This document shows, piece by piece, positions 1 through 11,083 of a stretch of DNA of 64,000 nucleotides (position 1 is its first letter; each line of letters begins with the position of its first letter). The notes beneath the pieces were generated by a model that was not told where the DNA came from, did not search any database, and worked only from the letters and a program-made list of their open reading frames with translations. The stretch spans positions 1 to 64,000 of the forward strand of contig BQMF02000470.1 of assembly GCA_027922465.2 (NCBI GenBank), read 5' to 3'. The position numbers and the translations under genes were made by a program. This stretch comes from Turritopsis dohrnii. Its lineage: Eukaryota; Cnidaria; Hydrozoa; Anthoathecata; Oceaniidae.

Positions 1-3000
1 ACCCTAACCCTAACCCTAACCCTAACCCTAACCCTAACCCTAACCCTAACCCTAACCCTAACCCTAACCCTAACCCTAACCCTAACCCTAACCCTAACCC
101 TAACCCTAACCCTAACCCTAACCCTAACCCTAACCCTAACCCTAACCCTAACCCTAACCCTAACCCTAACCCTAACCCTAACCCTAACCCTAACCCTAAC
201 CCTAACCCTAACCCTAACCCTAACCCTAACCCTAACCCTAACCCTAACCCTAACCCTAACCCTAACCCTAACCCTAACCCTAACCCTAACCCTAACCCTA
301 ACCCTAACCCTAACCCTAACCCTAACCCTAACCCTAACCCTAACCCTAACCCTAACCCTAACCCTAACCCTAACCCTAACCCTAACCCTAACCCTAACCC
401 TAACCCTAACCCTAACCCTAACCCTAACCCTAACCCTAACCCTAACCCTAACCCTAACCCTAACCCTAACCCTAACCCTAACCCTAACCCTAACCCTAAC
501 CCTAACCCTAACCCTAACCCTAACCCTAACCCTAACCCTAACCCTAACCCTAACCCTAACCCTAACCCTAACCCTAACCCTAACCCTAACCCTAACCCTA
601 ACCCTAACCCTAACCCTAACCCTAACCCTAACCCTAACCCTAACCCTAACCCTAACCCTAACCCTAACCCTAACCCTAACCCTAACCCTAACCCTAACCC
701 TAACCCTAACCCTAACCCTAACCCTAACCCTAACCCTAACCCTAACCCTAACCCTAACCCTAACCCTAACCCTAACCCTAACCCTAACCCTAACCCTAAC
801 CCTAACCCTAACCCTAACCCTAACCCTAACCCTAACCCTAACCCTAACCCTAACCCTAACCCTAACCCTAACCCTAACCCTAACCCTAACCCTAACCCTA
901 ACCCTAACCCTAACCCTAACCCTAACCCTAACCCTAACCCTAACCCTAACCCTAACCCTAACCCTAACCCTAACCCTAACCCTAACCCTAACCCTAACCC
1001 TAACCCTAACCCTAACCCTAACCCTAACCCTAACCCTAACCCTAACCCTAACCCTAACCCTAACCCTAACCCTAACCCTAACCCTTACCCTAACCCTAAC
1101 CCTAACCCTAACCCTAACCCTAACCCTAACCCTAACCCTAACCCTAACCCTAACCCTAACCCTAACCCTAACCCTAACCCTAACCCTAACCCTAACCCTA
1201 ACCCTAACCCTAACCCTAACCCTAACCCTAACCCTAACCCTAACCCTAACCCTAACCCTAACCCTAACCCTAACCCTAACCCTAACCCTAACCCTAACCC
1301 TAACCCTAACCCTAACCCTAACCCTAACCCTAACCCTAACCCTAACCCTAACCCTAACCCTAACCCTAACCCTAACCCTAACCCTAACCCTAACCCTAAC
1401 CCTAACCCTAACCCTAACCCTAACCCTAACCCTAACCCTAACCCTAACCCTAACCCTAACCCTAACCCTAACCCTAACCCTAACCCTAACCCTAACCCTA
1501 ACCCTAACCCTAACCCTAACCCTAACCCTAACCCTAACCCTAACCCTAACCCTAACCCTAACCCTAACCCTAACCCTAACCCTAACCCTAACCCTAACCC
1601 TAACCCTAACCCTAACCCTAACCCTAACCCTAACCCTAACCCTAACCCTAACCCTAACCCTAACCCTAACCCTAACCCTAACCCTAACCCTAACCCTAAC
1701 CCTAACCCTAACCCTAACCCTAACCCTAACCCTAACCCTAACCCTAACCCTAACCCTAACCCTAACCCTAACCCTAACCCTAACCCTAACCCTAACCCTA
1801 ACCCTAACCCTAACCCTAACCCTAACCCTAACCCTAACCCTAACCCTAACCCTAACCCTAACCCTAACCCTAACCCTAACCCTAACCCTAACCCTAACCC
1901 TAACCCTAACCCTAACCCTAACCCTAACCCTAACCCTAACCCTAACCCTAACCCTAACCCTAACCCTAACCCTAACCCTAACCCTAACCCTAACCCTAAC
2001 CCTAACCCTAACCCTAACCCTAACCCTAACCCTAACCCTAACCCTAACCCTAACCCTAACCCTAACCCTAACCCTAACCCTAACCCTAACCCTAACCCTA
2101 ACCCTAACCCTAACCCTAACCCTAACCCTAACCCTAACCCTAACCCTAACCCTAACCCTAACCCTAACCCTAACCCTAACCCTAACCCTAACCCTAACCC
2201 TAACCCTAACCCTAACCCTAACCCTAACCCTAACCCTAACCCTAACCCTAACCCTAACCCTAACCCTAACCCTAACCCTAACCCTAACCCTAACCCTAAC
2301 CCTAACCCTAACCCTAACCCTAACCCTAACCCTAACCCTAACCCTAACCCTAACCCTAACCCTAACCCTAACCCTAACCCTAACCCTAACCCTAACCCTA
2401 ACCCTAACCCTAACCCTAACCCTAACCCTAACCCTAACCCTAACCCTAACCCTAACCCTAACCCTAACCCTAACCCTAACCCTAACCCTAACCCTAACCC
2501 TAACCCTAACCCTAACCCTAACCCTAACCCTAACCCTAACCCTAACCCTAACCCTAACCCTAACCCTAACCCTAACCCTAACCCTAACCCTAACCCTAAC
2601 CCTAACCCTAACCCTAACCCTAACCCTAACCCTAACCCTAACCCTAACCCTAACCCTAACCCTAACCCTAACCCTAACCCTAACCCTAACCCTAACCCTA
2701 ACCCTAACCCTAACCCTAACCCTAACCCTAACCCTAACCCTAACCCTAACCCTAACCCTAACCCTAACCCTAACCCTAACCCTAACCCTAACCCTAACCC
2801 TAACCCTAACCCTAACCCTAACCCTAACCCTAACCCTAACCCTAACCCTAACCCTAACCCTAACCCTAACCCAACCCTAACCCTAACCCTAACCCTAACC
2901 CTAACCCTAACCCTAACCCTAACCCTAACCCTAACCCTAACCCTAACCCTAACCCTAACCCTAACCCTAACCCTAACCCTAACCCTAACCCTAACCCTAA

Positions 3001-3357
3001 CCCTAACCCTAACCCTAACCCTAACCCTAACCCTAACCCTAACCCTAACCCTAACCCTAACCCTAACCCTAACCCTAACCCTAACCCTAACCCTAACCCT
3101 AACCCTAACCCTAACCCTAACCCTAACCCTAACCCTAACCTAACCCTAACCCTAACCCTAACCCTAACCCTAACCCTAACCCTAACCCAACCCTAACCCT
3201 AACCCTAACCCTAACCCTAACCCTAACCCTAACCCTAACCCTAACCCTAACCCTAACCCTAACCCTAACCCTAACCCTAACCCTAACCCTAACCCTAACC
3301 CTAACCCTAACCCTAACCCTAACCCTAACCCTAACCCTAACCCTAACCCTAACCCTT
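1..3357. repeat. Telomere, (CCCTAA)n
   Basis: An almost perfect CCCTAA array starts at base 1 and runs for about 3.36 kb. Read on the minus strand it is TTAGGG, the common metazoan telomere repeat, and the C-rich strand reads 5' to 3' from the left end as expected for a left chromosome end. The first 2.8 kb has only one variant unit (CCCTTA near 1084). Variants become commoner toward the inside, near 2872, 3141 and 3189, which is the usual pattern for older proximal repeats. Confidence 0.97.
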
Positions 3358-3445
3358 ACAAATTTTTCTTTCTTAAATAACTTCAAGTATATGTTCTGTA
3401 TTTGCCTCTAACCCTAACCCCTAACCCTAACCCTAACATTTGCTG
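3358..3445. repeat. Telomere-subtelomere junction with short interstitial telomeric tract
   Basis: The array ends at about 3357 in roughly 50 bases of unique AT-rich sequence. A second short tract of about five TTAGGG-type units, one carrying an extra C, lies at 3408-3437. The RAG1-like exon begins immediately inside it. Telomeric sequence on both sides of a short unique spacer fits new telomere addition at a broken end, or a rearranged proximal telomere. Confidence 0.8.
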
Positions 3446-4396
3446 TTAATTAAAATATAAGAAATGTCTAAATCTTCTTACCCTAGGACCCCCTGACTTG
3501 AATGAAACAACAGTCGATTGTTCTTTTACCATTTTATGTTTAATGACGTGTAGTGCTGCGTCTTCAATAGGTCGGGGAATGTCTGTATTTTCATCAATTT
3601 TAAAGACATCACTTATCGTGTAGTTAGGAGTAACAGCAGCAGTAGTAGGAGGAGGACCTTGACAACACGACTCGTATTGTGATAATTTGTCCTGCTTAAA
3701 CGATAAGCCACAACCACGAGAACAATTGATGTTGACACATTTTATTAATTCAAGGACTGTCTCGTCTGGGGTGATCTTATCAATATTTTTGTCGCATGTA
3801 GGGCATCCGACGTCATCTTTTCTTCGCCCCTCAATTTTTGGACAAATACATTTCAAGCAGAATGTATGTTCGCAACTGTTAATTTTGAAGAGATTGGAAA
3901 ATATATCGTGACAAAGTTTGCAAATGCATAAATGTAAATGTGGGTTTTTGTCAGTGTCTATGTTCGAGATATTTAATTTGATTGTGTTCGGAGTATTAAG
4001 CTTTTGCAACTCAATAATCGAATGTCTTGTCCAGCATGGAACATTCCGAACGATATGCTGGCTTCCCTTTTTATTGCGCCTTCCCCCACTACGTTTGGTC
4101 AGAATGTGTTCACATACTTTGCAGGATTGTGAGATATGCTGCGTCCATACAAAAGGTAAGGAAGGGTTAAAAGAGGTGCCAAGTTTCTCGATATTTACTA
4201 TCTTCGAATAACAGTTGTGACAAATTTTGTCAGGGTGGATATCTGAAACGTCTTCCACACAACTAATGTAAAAAGCTTTTTCAATTCGTGGCTTCAATTT
4301 CTCCACTACGAAAGTTTTTTTGCTTAAGTAGCCACCACAAATACGGCAAAGCTTTGTCAAGTATGTCATGTGCATTTCAAGGGATGCTTGTGCCAT
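3446..4396 (-). CDS. RAG1 N-terminal-region-like zinc-finger/RING protein, 5' exon only
   Basis: The frame encodes 316 residues starting at the ATG at 4396. The N-terminal zinc-binding part has C17-x2-C20, then the run DIHPDKICHNC (residues 52-62) and C92-x2-C95; this is the order and spacing of the vertebrate RAG1 N-terminal region. A C3HC4 RING follows: C159-x2-C162, C175-x-H177-x2-C180-x2-C183 and C198-x2-C201, with another Cys-rich finger after it. In RAG1 this region binds zinc, dimerises and has ubiquitin-ligase activity. The DDE recombinase core is absent. The frame reads GGT CCT AGG and then GTAAGA at 3481, a strong 5' splice site, so the real exon probably ends at 3482 and the last 11 residues are intron read-through. 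The next exon would lie where the telomere is now. N-terminal RAG1-like genes without a core are known in invertebrate mobile elements and genomes. A free-standing gene cannot be excluded. Confidence 0.8.
   Translation of the reverse strand: MAQASLEMHMTYLTKLCRICGGYLSKKTFVVEKLKPRIEKAFYISCVEDVSDIHPDKICHNCYSKIVNIEKLGTSFNPSLPFVWTQHISQSCKVCEHILTKRSGGRRNKKGSQHIVRNVPCWTRHSIIELQKLNTPNTIKLNISNIDTDKNPHLHLCICKLCHDIFSNLFKINSCEHTFCLKCICPKIEGRRKDDVGCPTCDKNIDKITPDETVLELIKCVNINCSRGCGLSFKQDKLSQYESCCQGPPPTTAAVTPNYTISDVFKIDENTDIPRPIEDAALHVIKHKMVKEQSTVVSFKSGGPRVRRFRHFLYFN
3476..3484 (-). other. Candidate 5' splice site ending the RAG1-like exon
   Basis: On the minus strand the sequence is AGG then GTAAGA, matching the metazoan donor consensus, in phase 0 of the RAG1-like frame. 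Only about 40 bases of non-telomeric sequence lie beyond it, so no acceptor or downstream exon can be present in this assembly. Confidence 0.6.
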
Positions 4397-5110
4397 TTCC
4401 TAAAAATGGGCCAACTTTGACTGTAAATATTTTCTGTTTCAGATGTGTTACCAGCATGAAACTTTGAGAATCAATACTTTAATACATACCCTTTCTGACG
4501 ATATAAACTGTTTAAGCTGGAAAACTTTTTTGATACGTGAATTTTAGTGTTTTTGTTGTGGCACTTCTACGTTTTTACCAGAGAACTTTGTTCATCAAAA
4601 TCTTAGTGAAACAAGCTTTTTGAAATCGAATAAATTGTATTAGAATGTTGCTTTGTTCCATGATGTTCGATTGTCAAAAGCTGATTATGAACTTAGGCCT
4701 AATTTTGTAATTTTGGAGGTTGTTTTGCCAGTATTGTGTACTGGTAGCTAAGTACCAGCACTGTAAAATCATAATATTCGAATTTGAAAATCCAAGCATG
4801 CGCATAATAAAATTCCACGGAATGCATGTTTTGAACGCACGTGCCCCATGATTAAAAATATCTAACGTCAATACAGAACAACTCTTAACTCTTTTAATTA
4901 AAAATCTCTAGGTATTCCGGCTAAAGCATATTTAGTTCAGCACTGGAGTTATGAACAGAAAAACTTTTTAATCAGAAGATCTGAAACACATCAAATTATT
5001 CATAATAAATCTTTCACGATACGATATATGCAGTAGTAAAAATAAATTGTGCGTACAGGTAAACAACAAAAGGATTAAAACCGCTGTAACTGTTCATGAT
5101 ATCCACACCC
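4397..5110. other. Non-coding AT-rich stretch
   Basis: No coding frame, RNA gene or repeat was recognised. It is the upstream side of the RAG1-like gene and could hold its promoter, but no TATA box or initiator stands out above the AT-rich background. Confidence 0.4.
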
Positions 5111-5149
5111 CAACGTAAATAAAAGCCAAACGCGCTTTTATTTACGTTG
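5111..5149. repeat. Perfect inverted repeat, 16-bp arms and 7-base loop
   Basis: The arms are CAACGTAAATAAAAGC (5111-5126) and its exact reverse complement (5134-5149). The hairpin lies directly against the first base of the duplicated copy A. It may mark a breakpoint or be the end of a small fold-back element. Confidence 0.8.
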
Positions 5150-7225
5150 CTAAAGTTACAGCATTGAAAGAGCCATTCTTCAAAATTGAAGACAAAGAAT
5201 GGTTAGCTGTTTATTTATATTTAAATTATGATGTATTTCAGATAAACATTTAAATTTATTCATTCAGTTTAAGTTGTCCACTTTTCTATGAGGGAAAATT
5301 TCCTTTAATTTCAACCAGTTCTGGGGAGTTTCAGTATCCCGAAAGAATAATTCGAAATGACTATGGCTACTGTGGATGCTGTGACACAATGTTTGAAGAC
5401 TTAAATGAGGTATTTGTTATGAAAGGCTTGCCCATTACAGTTTTGAACATGACTGCAAATGTACTAAATTATATTCTACCAAACATTACTCATTTCAGTT
5501 CCTATTCTTCGAAAACTACTTATCGAAAAAAGTTCTTACCACAGTCTCTTGCCTTGAATTAGTTTTTTTGTTTTAGCATTTGACTGGAACTGAGCATAGA
5601 AACTATGCAACCAATCCACTGAATTATTCAAGTCATCGATGACCTCAGGTCAAAATATGGACTTTGAAATATGGAATTATCTGAAGTATTAAACATTTCC
5701 TTTCATGTCGAAATCTATAGTCACTAAAGCTACTGTTACCATGTCCTTTCCCTTTTAGTTTTGCGATGCTATATGCTACCATGGTGAGATTAATGTTATT
5801 TTAGTCCTAATTTAGTCTTAAACTTCTTAAATGTCATACTTTTTGCCTGCCCTGCATATTTTTTACATTAAAAAGGTTATGTTATAGGCTGAAGATAATG
5901 TTGCTTCCCCTAGCTGGAAAAATTACAAGTAAATATTGGATGTGTTCTCGTGCTTGTTTATTAACTATATCTTTTGAGACCCCAATAAAGTAAAAACTTT
6001 ATGCATTTTCTGAAATGTGCAAGATGTTTCCATTGAGACCATCAAAGAAATGATGGGTAATCTAAACAGTCAAATTTTATCTATATTTACTGGGAAGGTA
6101 TAGTCCAGCATTGAGTAACTTCAATTCCAGATTGTTAACCTTAGTTCCTAAAAACTATTTATATCATTTTCTTTATTAGACGTATTGTGAACGACATCAG
6201 CAATACAAGGCAGGTGGTCAACAGAAAGGTAACTCACTTAAATCTTCACTATATAGTAATAATGTGTTTTGTCTAAATTGCAGGTTAATTCGGCGTAGGG
6301 AGGTTAAGAGTTGTTGACGAATGCTCCCCTTTTACAGAAGAACGGGAAAGTACAATCATGGATAAAATCCTGGAAATTTTTGATCCCGCTGAGCACAGGA
6401 AGGTAGAATAGTTTATTTTTACTTACTGAAGTTTCAATAATTTGCTTTGTGTTTTGCGATCGAAACAGCTCTTGTAGTATTGGACTTCTTTTTATCGTTT
6501 GGTGGGACGGACTCTTTTTTTACATTTAGAAGATAAGGTATTCCTCGGAAGCAAATTGATGTTTTGTCTACGTTGAACTGTTTCTCTTTAGTATTTTGAC
6601 TACGTTTTCAAAGTAATATTTCCGGAAAATATGGTGTTATTGTATTGCTTATATGCCAATGTTAGCCATTCCGAGGTACCATTTGGCGTATTTGCAATTC
6701 TTTTGAAACCCATTATTATTAAAAATTATTAATACTTTTTGTTACTTTTTGTTACAGGCCAGCAGATACTTACAGCAGATATGGCAAAAACCTGATAGTG
6801 AAGACGAAGAAGGTAAAGCTTTCACTTTCAGTATTCCCGATTGGTAGATTGCCCAAGCGAATTTCAGTCTTACATTATTAATAGTTGCATCTGAAGAAGC
6901 ATTTGAAGCAGAACTAAAGGAAATATTAAATATTAAAGACGTTGAATGGAAAGATGGAGAGAAAGAACAATTTATGGCAGATAACGCGGAACGGAACGTT
7001 GAGGTTGCTATGGTAGTTGGTGTGGAACAAAGCGATGAACTTCCTATAGTAGATAACGCGGCACGGAACGTTGAGGTTGCTATAGTAAATGACGTGGAAC
7101 GGAACAATGAGGTTGTTAAGGCAGTTGGCGCGGAACAGAATGATGAACTGGTAGGTAACGTGGAACGGAACGTTGAGGTTGGTATGGTAGATGAAGCGGA
7201 AAGGAACAATGAGGTTTTATGGTAG
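5150..7225 (+). pseudogene. Composite SET/DBF4/recombinase gene copy A, 5' half (DBF4-like and acidic-repeat exons)
   Basis: This is a genomic duplicate of 32665 onward in copy B, with introns retained. Identity begins exactly at the 3' splice junction of the motif-M-like exon (LKEPFFKIEDKEW), so the SET exons and everything upstream are missing. The CCHH finger exons are at about 5265-5409 (YGYCGCCDTMFEDLNE) and 5577-5648 (HLTGTEHRNYATNPLNY). Later exons at 5759-5783, 5888-5928, about 6013, 6180, 6338 and 6759, and 6887 onward match copy B one for one. Damage seen: an extra base in the second finger exon (near 5625) shifts its frame; the acceptor of the exon at 6013 reads CTG instead of CAG; the acidic repeat tract is shorter and ends in TAG near 7223. 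The rest of the copy resumes in the next exon (7352) and beyond the LINE at 11084. Confidence 0.78.
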
Positions 7226-7351
7226 TTAATAAGGATCATGACCATTCATAAAGAGCAATACGTTAAGGGAAAGCCGTAAGTTTTCAATGTGGAGATTATT
7301 ATCTGTGTAAACCTATTTTGTGTATTTTCATTTGTTTATCCAACATTTTAG

Positions 7352-7575
7352 ATCTTCCCGTCATAGCAAACAGTGTCTTGTGTCTGTCTGTAAGCAGATT
7401 GTCCAAAATTTGCCAAGGCATTTGATGCTAAAACATAAATGGACGAAGGGAAGCTGTGGTGCTGTTATGGGACATTTCTCCTTCAGAAAACAATCGCAAC
7501 CAAAGGTTAAAACACCAAAAAAGGGAAATCAAAAAGACTATCACTTTGCACGGATTTTGCTTTGTCAAAGGCTAT
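7352..7575 (+). pseudogene. Copy A: first C2H2 finger, cut by the LINE
   Basis: This matches copy B from 35276. It encodes the first finger (C-x4-C-x12-H-x4-H, with NLPRHLMLKH at its end) and the basic linker KTPKKGNQKDYHF. Identity stops at about 7575, where LINE sequence begins. The second finger is on the far side of the insertion, at 11084. The interruption falls between the two fingers. Confidence 0.75.
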
Positions 7576-10500
7576 TAGAATCAATCATAATGGCGGCTGT
7601 GCGTACGGACGTGTTTTTGTTGCTTAAACTTGTTGTTTTACTTTATGGAATATTTTATGTTAAGAAAAGTACTTTTTGTCAAGCTGATTCACTTGCTCTT
7701 ACTTCTGCTGACATACATCTGAACTCAACTCAACCACAACATAGAGATTCGTTTTATTTTGCCTCACTGTGGATTTATTACCAAGATGGCTATACTGTAC
7801 CAAAGAGAAATTTTTCATTGATTTTTATGATACAGCTTGTTTGTGGAGATATAGAAATCAATCCTGGCAAATTGGAAATATAAGCTTTTTTCAACGATTG
7901 TCAAATTTTACTAGGCAAAAAGGATTTTTCATTTTTCATCAAACTGTAAACGGGCTTATTAACAACTTAAACGAACTGGAAATTTTGTTTTCTGATACAA
8001 AGAAAGACATTCATTTTTTCGGAATTTCTGAGACACATCTAAATGATACCGTTCATGACAGTGAGGTTGTGCTTGACGGGTATACGTTTGAACGAAAAGA
8101 TGGGAAAACTGGTCGAGGTGGCGGTGTTGGTTGCTACATTCGAAATGATGTTGAATATATGAGGAGAAAAGATTTAGAACCAGATGGAATCGAGTCAATT
8201 TGAATTGAAATTCCTGTAAAAAGATCAGCAGCATTCTTAATATTTGTCATGTATCGACCCCCGGATTCTTCCGTTCAAAAGTCTGACAACTTTTTAACAA
8301 AATTTGACATAATGTTGAAAGACTCAACTGCAAACGGCTTTGGAATAATTGTCTCATGTAAATATTAAATCATTGATAAAATTGAATGGACTGAAACAAG
8401 TTATAAAATCGGCAACTCGCACAACAAGTACATCAAAAACTTTAATTGATATAATTGCTACAAATAAAGTGAAAAATATCAAGGATCATATTGTTAACGC
8501 TTCATCTATTTCTGATCACGATACCGTAGGAATTGTTCGAAAGCAAAATCATGTTAAATTCAAACCAAAAACAATAAAGACACGTGACTTTAAAAATTAT
8601 AATCCTGAAACGTTTCGTGAGGAATTAGGTACTAGTAATTGGCAGCCAATTTATGAGTCCGAAAATATTCAATCGGCTTGGGATAAATTTAAAAAGATTT
8701 TTACCAATGCAGTTAACAACAACGCACCTATGATTGAAAAAACTGTTCGTGGGAGAGACTGTGCCTGTTTAACGAACCCTATTCGTAAAATCATGAGAGA
8801 CCGAAATCACGCTCTCGCCAAAGCTAGAGAAAATCAAATAAAGACTCTGACTGGTTGTCTTACAGACAACTAAGGAACAAAACAAACATAGCAATACGTA
8901 AAAGCAAATCTAACCACTGGAAAGAACAAGTAAAACAAAATATTGATCGTCCAAAAAAATTTTGGAATAATATTAAGAAACTGTTTCCAGTTAAAGAGGT
9001 TAACTCCCACACTAACATTGTTTTTAAGGAGGGTATCTCAAAAACTACCGAAAGGAAAACAATAGCTAATAATTTTTGCAATTTTTTTACCAATATTGGT
9101 AAAAAGCTACAACAGAGTATCACACGTCATTCAAACACCTTTCATTGGAGATACCATCACCAATCTGGCGTTAGATCACAGTTTTCCTTCAAGCCAGTAA
9201 CTCAATCAAACGTGCTAAAAACACTTAAGAAACTCAAACGTCAACCGCGGCAGGCTATGACAATGTTCCGACTTTTCTCGTCAAAGACAGTGCTGAAGTG
9301 ATAACACCACATTTGACTTATCTCATAAATTTATTTATCAAAAATTCATCTTTCCCAGAACAAGAAAAAATTGCAAAAGTTACACCTTTGCATAAAGGAG
9401 ATAGTAAATCCTCGTATGACAATTATAGACCTATATCAGTTCTTCCAGTTTTCTCAAAAGTCTTTGAGAAGATTGTACACGAGCAACTGTATGAATATCT
9501 GGAAGATAACAAGTTATAAACAAATGTGCAGTTTGGTTTCCGCCGTAACTCATCTACCAACCACGCAGTTACATACTTAACAGACCATATCCGATCTGCT
9601 ATGGACACAGGCCAATATACTGGCGCAGTTTATGTGGACTTAAGAAAAGCATTTGACACTGTAGACCACGGTAAACTTTTAGCAAAAATGAAAATAGTTG
9701 GGATAACTGGTAAAGAGTCTGACTGGATTGCTAGCTATTTATTTAATAGGAAACAGTTTGTCATTTACGATGGTGTTTCTTCTGATCTCAACACTATTTT
9801 ATGTGGGGTCACACAAGGCTCCATTTTGGGGCCACTTCTCTTCATAATGTTAATGAATGATATAACCTCTGCTGTCTAAAAGTGCAAAGTCATCCTCTAC
9901 GCTGACGATACTGTTATCTTCACCAGTGCAAAATCTGTTACAAATATTAAGACACATTTAAATGAAGACTTAGGTAGATTAAGCTCGTGGCTAGATAGTA
10001 ACAACCTGATAATCAACCTTAAAAAGGGCAAAACTGAACTTGTATTGTACGGAACTTCCAAAAAACTTGCAAATGTTCCTGAAGTTAAATGCTACATCAG
10101 AAACACTCAAATAAATCAAAGTAATACCTACAAATACCTTGGAATTGATCTTGATGCTAAGTTGAATCTTGTAGATCACCATAATTCAACTTATAAGCGA
10201 TTGTCTGGAAGAACGAAACTGCTAAAACGTATCCGTCACAATATCTCATCGGATACGGCTGCATTAATTTACACGATGATGATCCGTTCAATTATGTTCT
10301 ACTGCAACAACTTGTTCCTGAATATTCCTAAACATCATGCAAGGAAATATCAGTACATACAAGACCGTGCCAATTTGATTGTTGATAATAGCAAAATCAC
10401 CAACACGTGGATGACGATCAAAACACTACGTTTTCAGAGCTGATCAATTGAAGTTTTCAAAAATCTCTATAACCTTGGTTCAGAGTTGAAAACAGAGTTC

Positions 10501-11083
10501 ACCAAAGTTTCTCACCAATATAACATGAGAGGAAACGAAAAGAAGTTAAAGTTGCCTGCGGTGAAAGCTGAGTCAGAGTAAAATGTTCAAATTCAATGGA
10601 GCAAAGATTTATAATGTGCTTCCAAATTACATTTGTGATGAAATATCTTTAATAAAATTTAAAAATAACGTTAGAAATTTTCATTTTGAATAGTGTGTCC
10701 GTAAGGGTCTTTGCTCTTTTTAATTATATGCCCTATTATTCTACTTTACTCGGTTTACAGTTTTTCACATTTTATACTCAGCTGTTCCTTAATTTTGCTG
10801 TAGCATTCTTATTTTATCAAGTTTACTACTTTCATGTGCGGTTATTCGTCTTCTTTACTTCTCGCTCGGTTTTGAGCCTTTTAATTTTGCATCATTAACA
10901 ATATTTTATTAAATTCCTATATATTTTAATTATATTTTATATATTTTCAATTATATTTTACCAATTCGCATTATCATTTTTACATAGTTTTTTATTCACA
11001 GGTCCCCTTGTGATAGCAATGTATATTTTTTACGTTGTTTAGGGTTAACCTGTATAAATATAGTTTTAATAATAATACTAATA
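7576..11083 (+). mobile_element. CR1/L2-like LINE inserted in copy A
   Basis: The insertion is defined by comparison with the uninterrupted site in copy B (around 35505). Left host sequence ends about 7575 and right host sequence restarts about 11084 with GTATTGAAAAG. The element is in the same orientation as the host gene and ends in an AATAATAATACTAATAA-type 3' tail at about 11066-11083, typical of target-primed insertion with a simple-repeat tail. Any target duplication is at most a few bases. Its beginning resembles that of the 45-kb LINE (ATGGCGGC at 7590), so it is probably near full length. Confidence 0.8.
7590..10690 (+). pseudogene. LINE endonuclease-reverse transcriptase ORF, decayed
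   Basis: From the ATG at 7590 the frame gives a hydrophobic signal-like N-terminus and then the 2A-like motif GDIEINPGK (7845-7871), in which the final proline is lysine. The apurinic endonuclease follows (FFGISETHLNDT, then RGGGVGCYIRNDV), broken by frameshifts and stops near 7880, 8203 and 8340. The reverse transcriptase follows in several frames: YRPISVLPVFSKVFEKI, QFGFRRNSSTNHAVTYL, AFDTVDHGKLL, GVTQGSILGPLLF (proline of GVPQG replaced by threonine) and YADDTVIF near 9900. Layout and motifs place it in the CR1/L2 group. Many stops make it inactive. It is a close relative of the intact LINE at 42185-45316. Confidence 0.85.

Noticed and set aside
3135..3386. An 83-residue frame of Val-Arg and Gly-Leu repeats
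   Set aside because: It is a translation of the telomere repeat in one frame; no gene.
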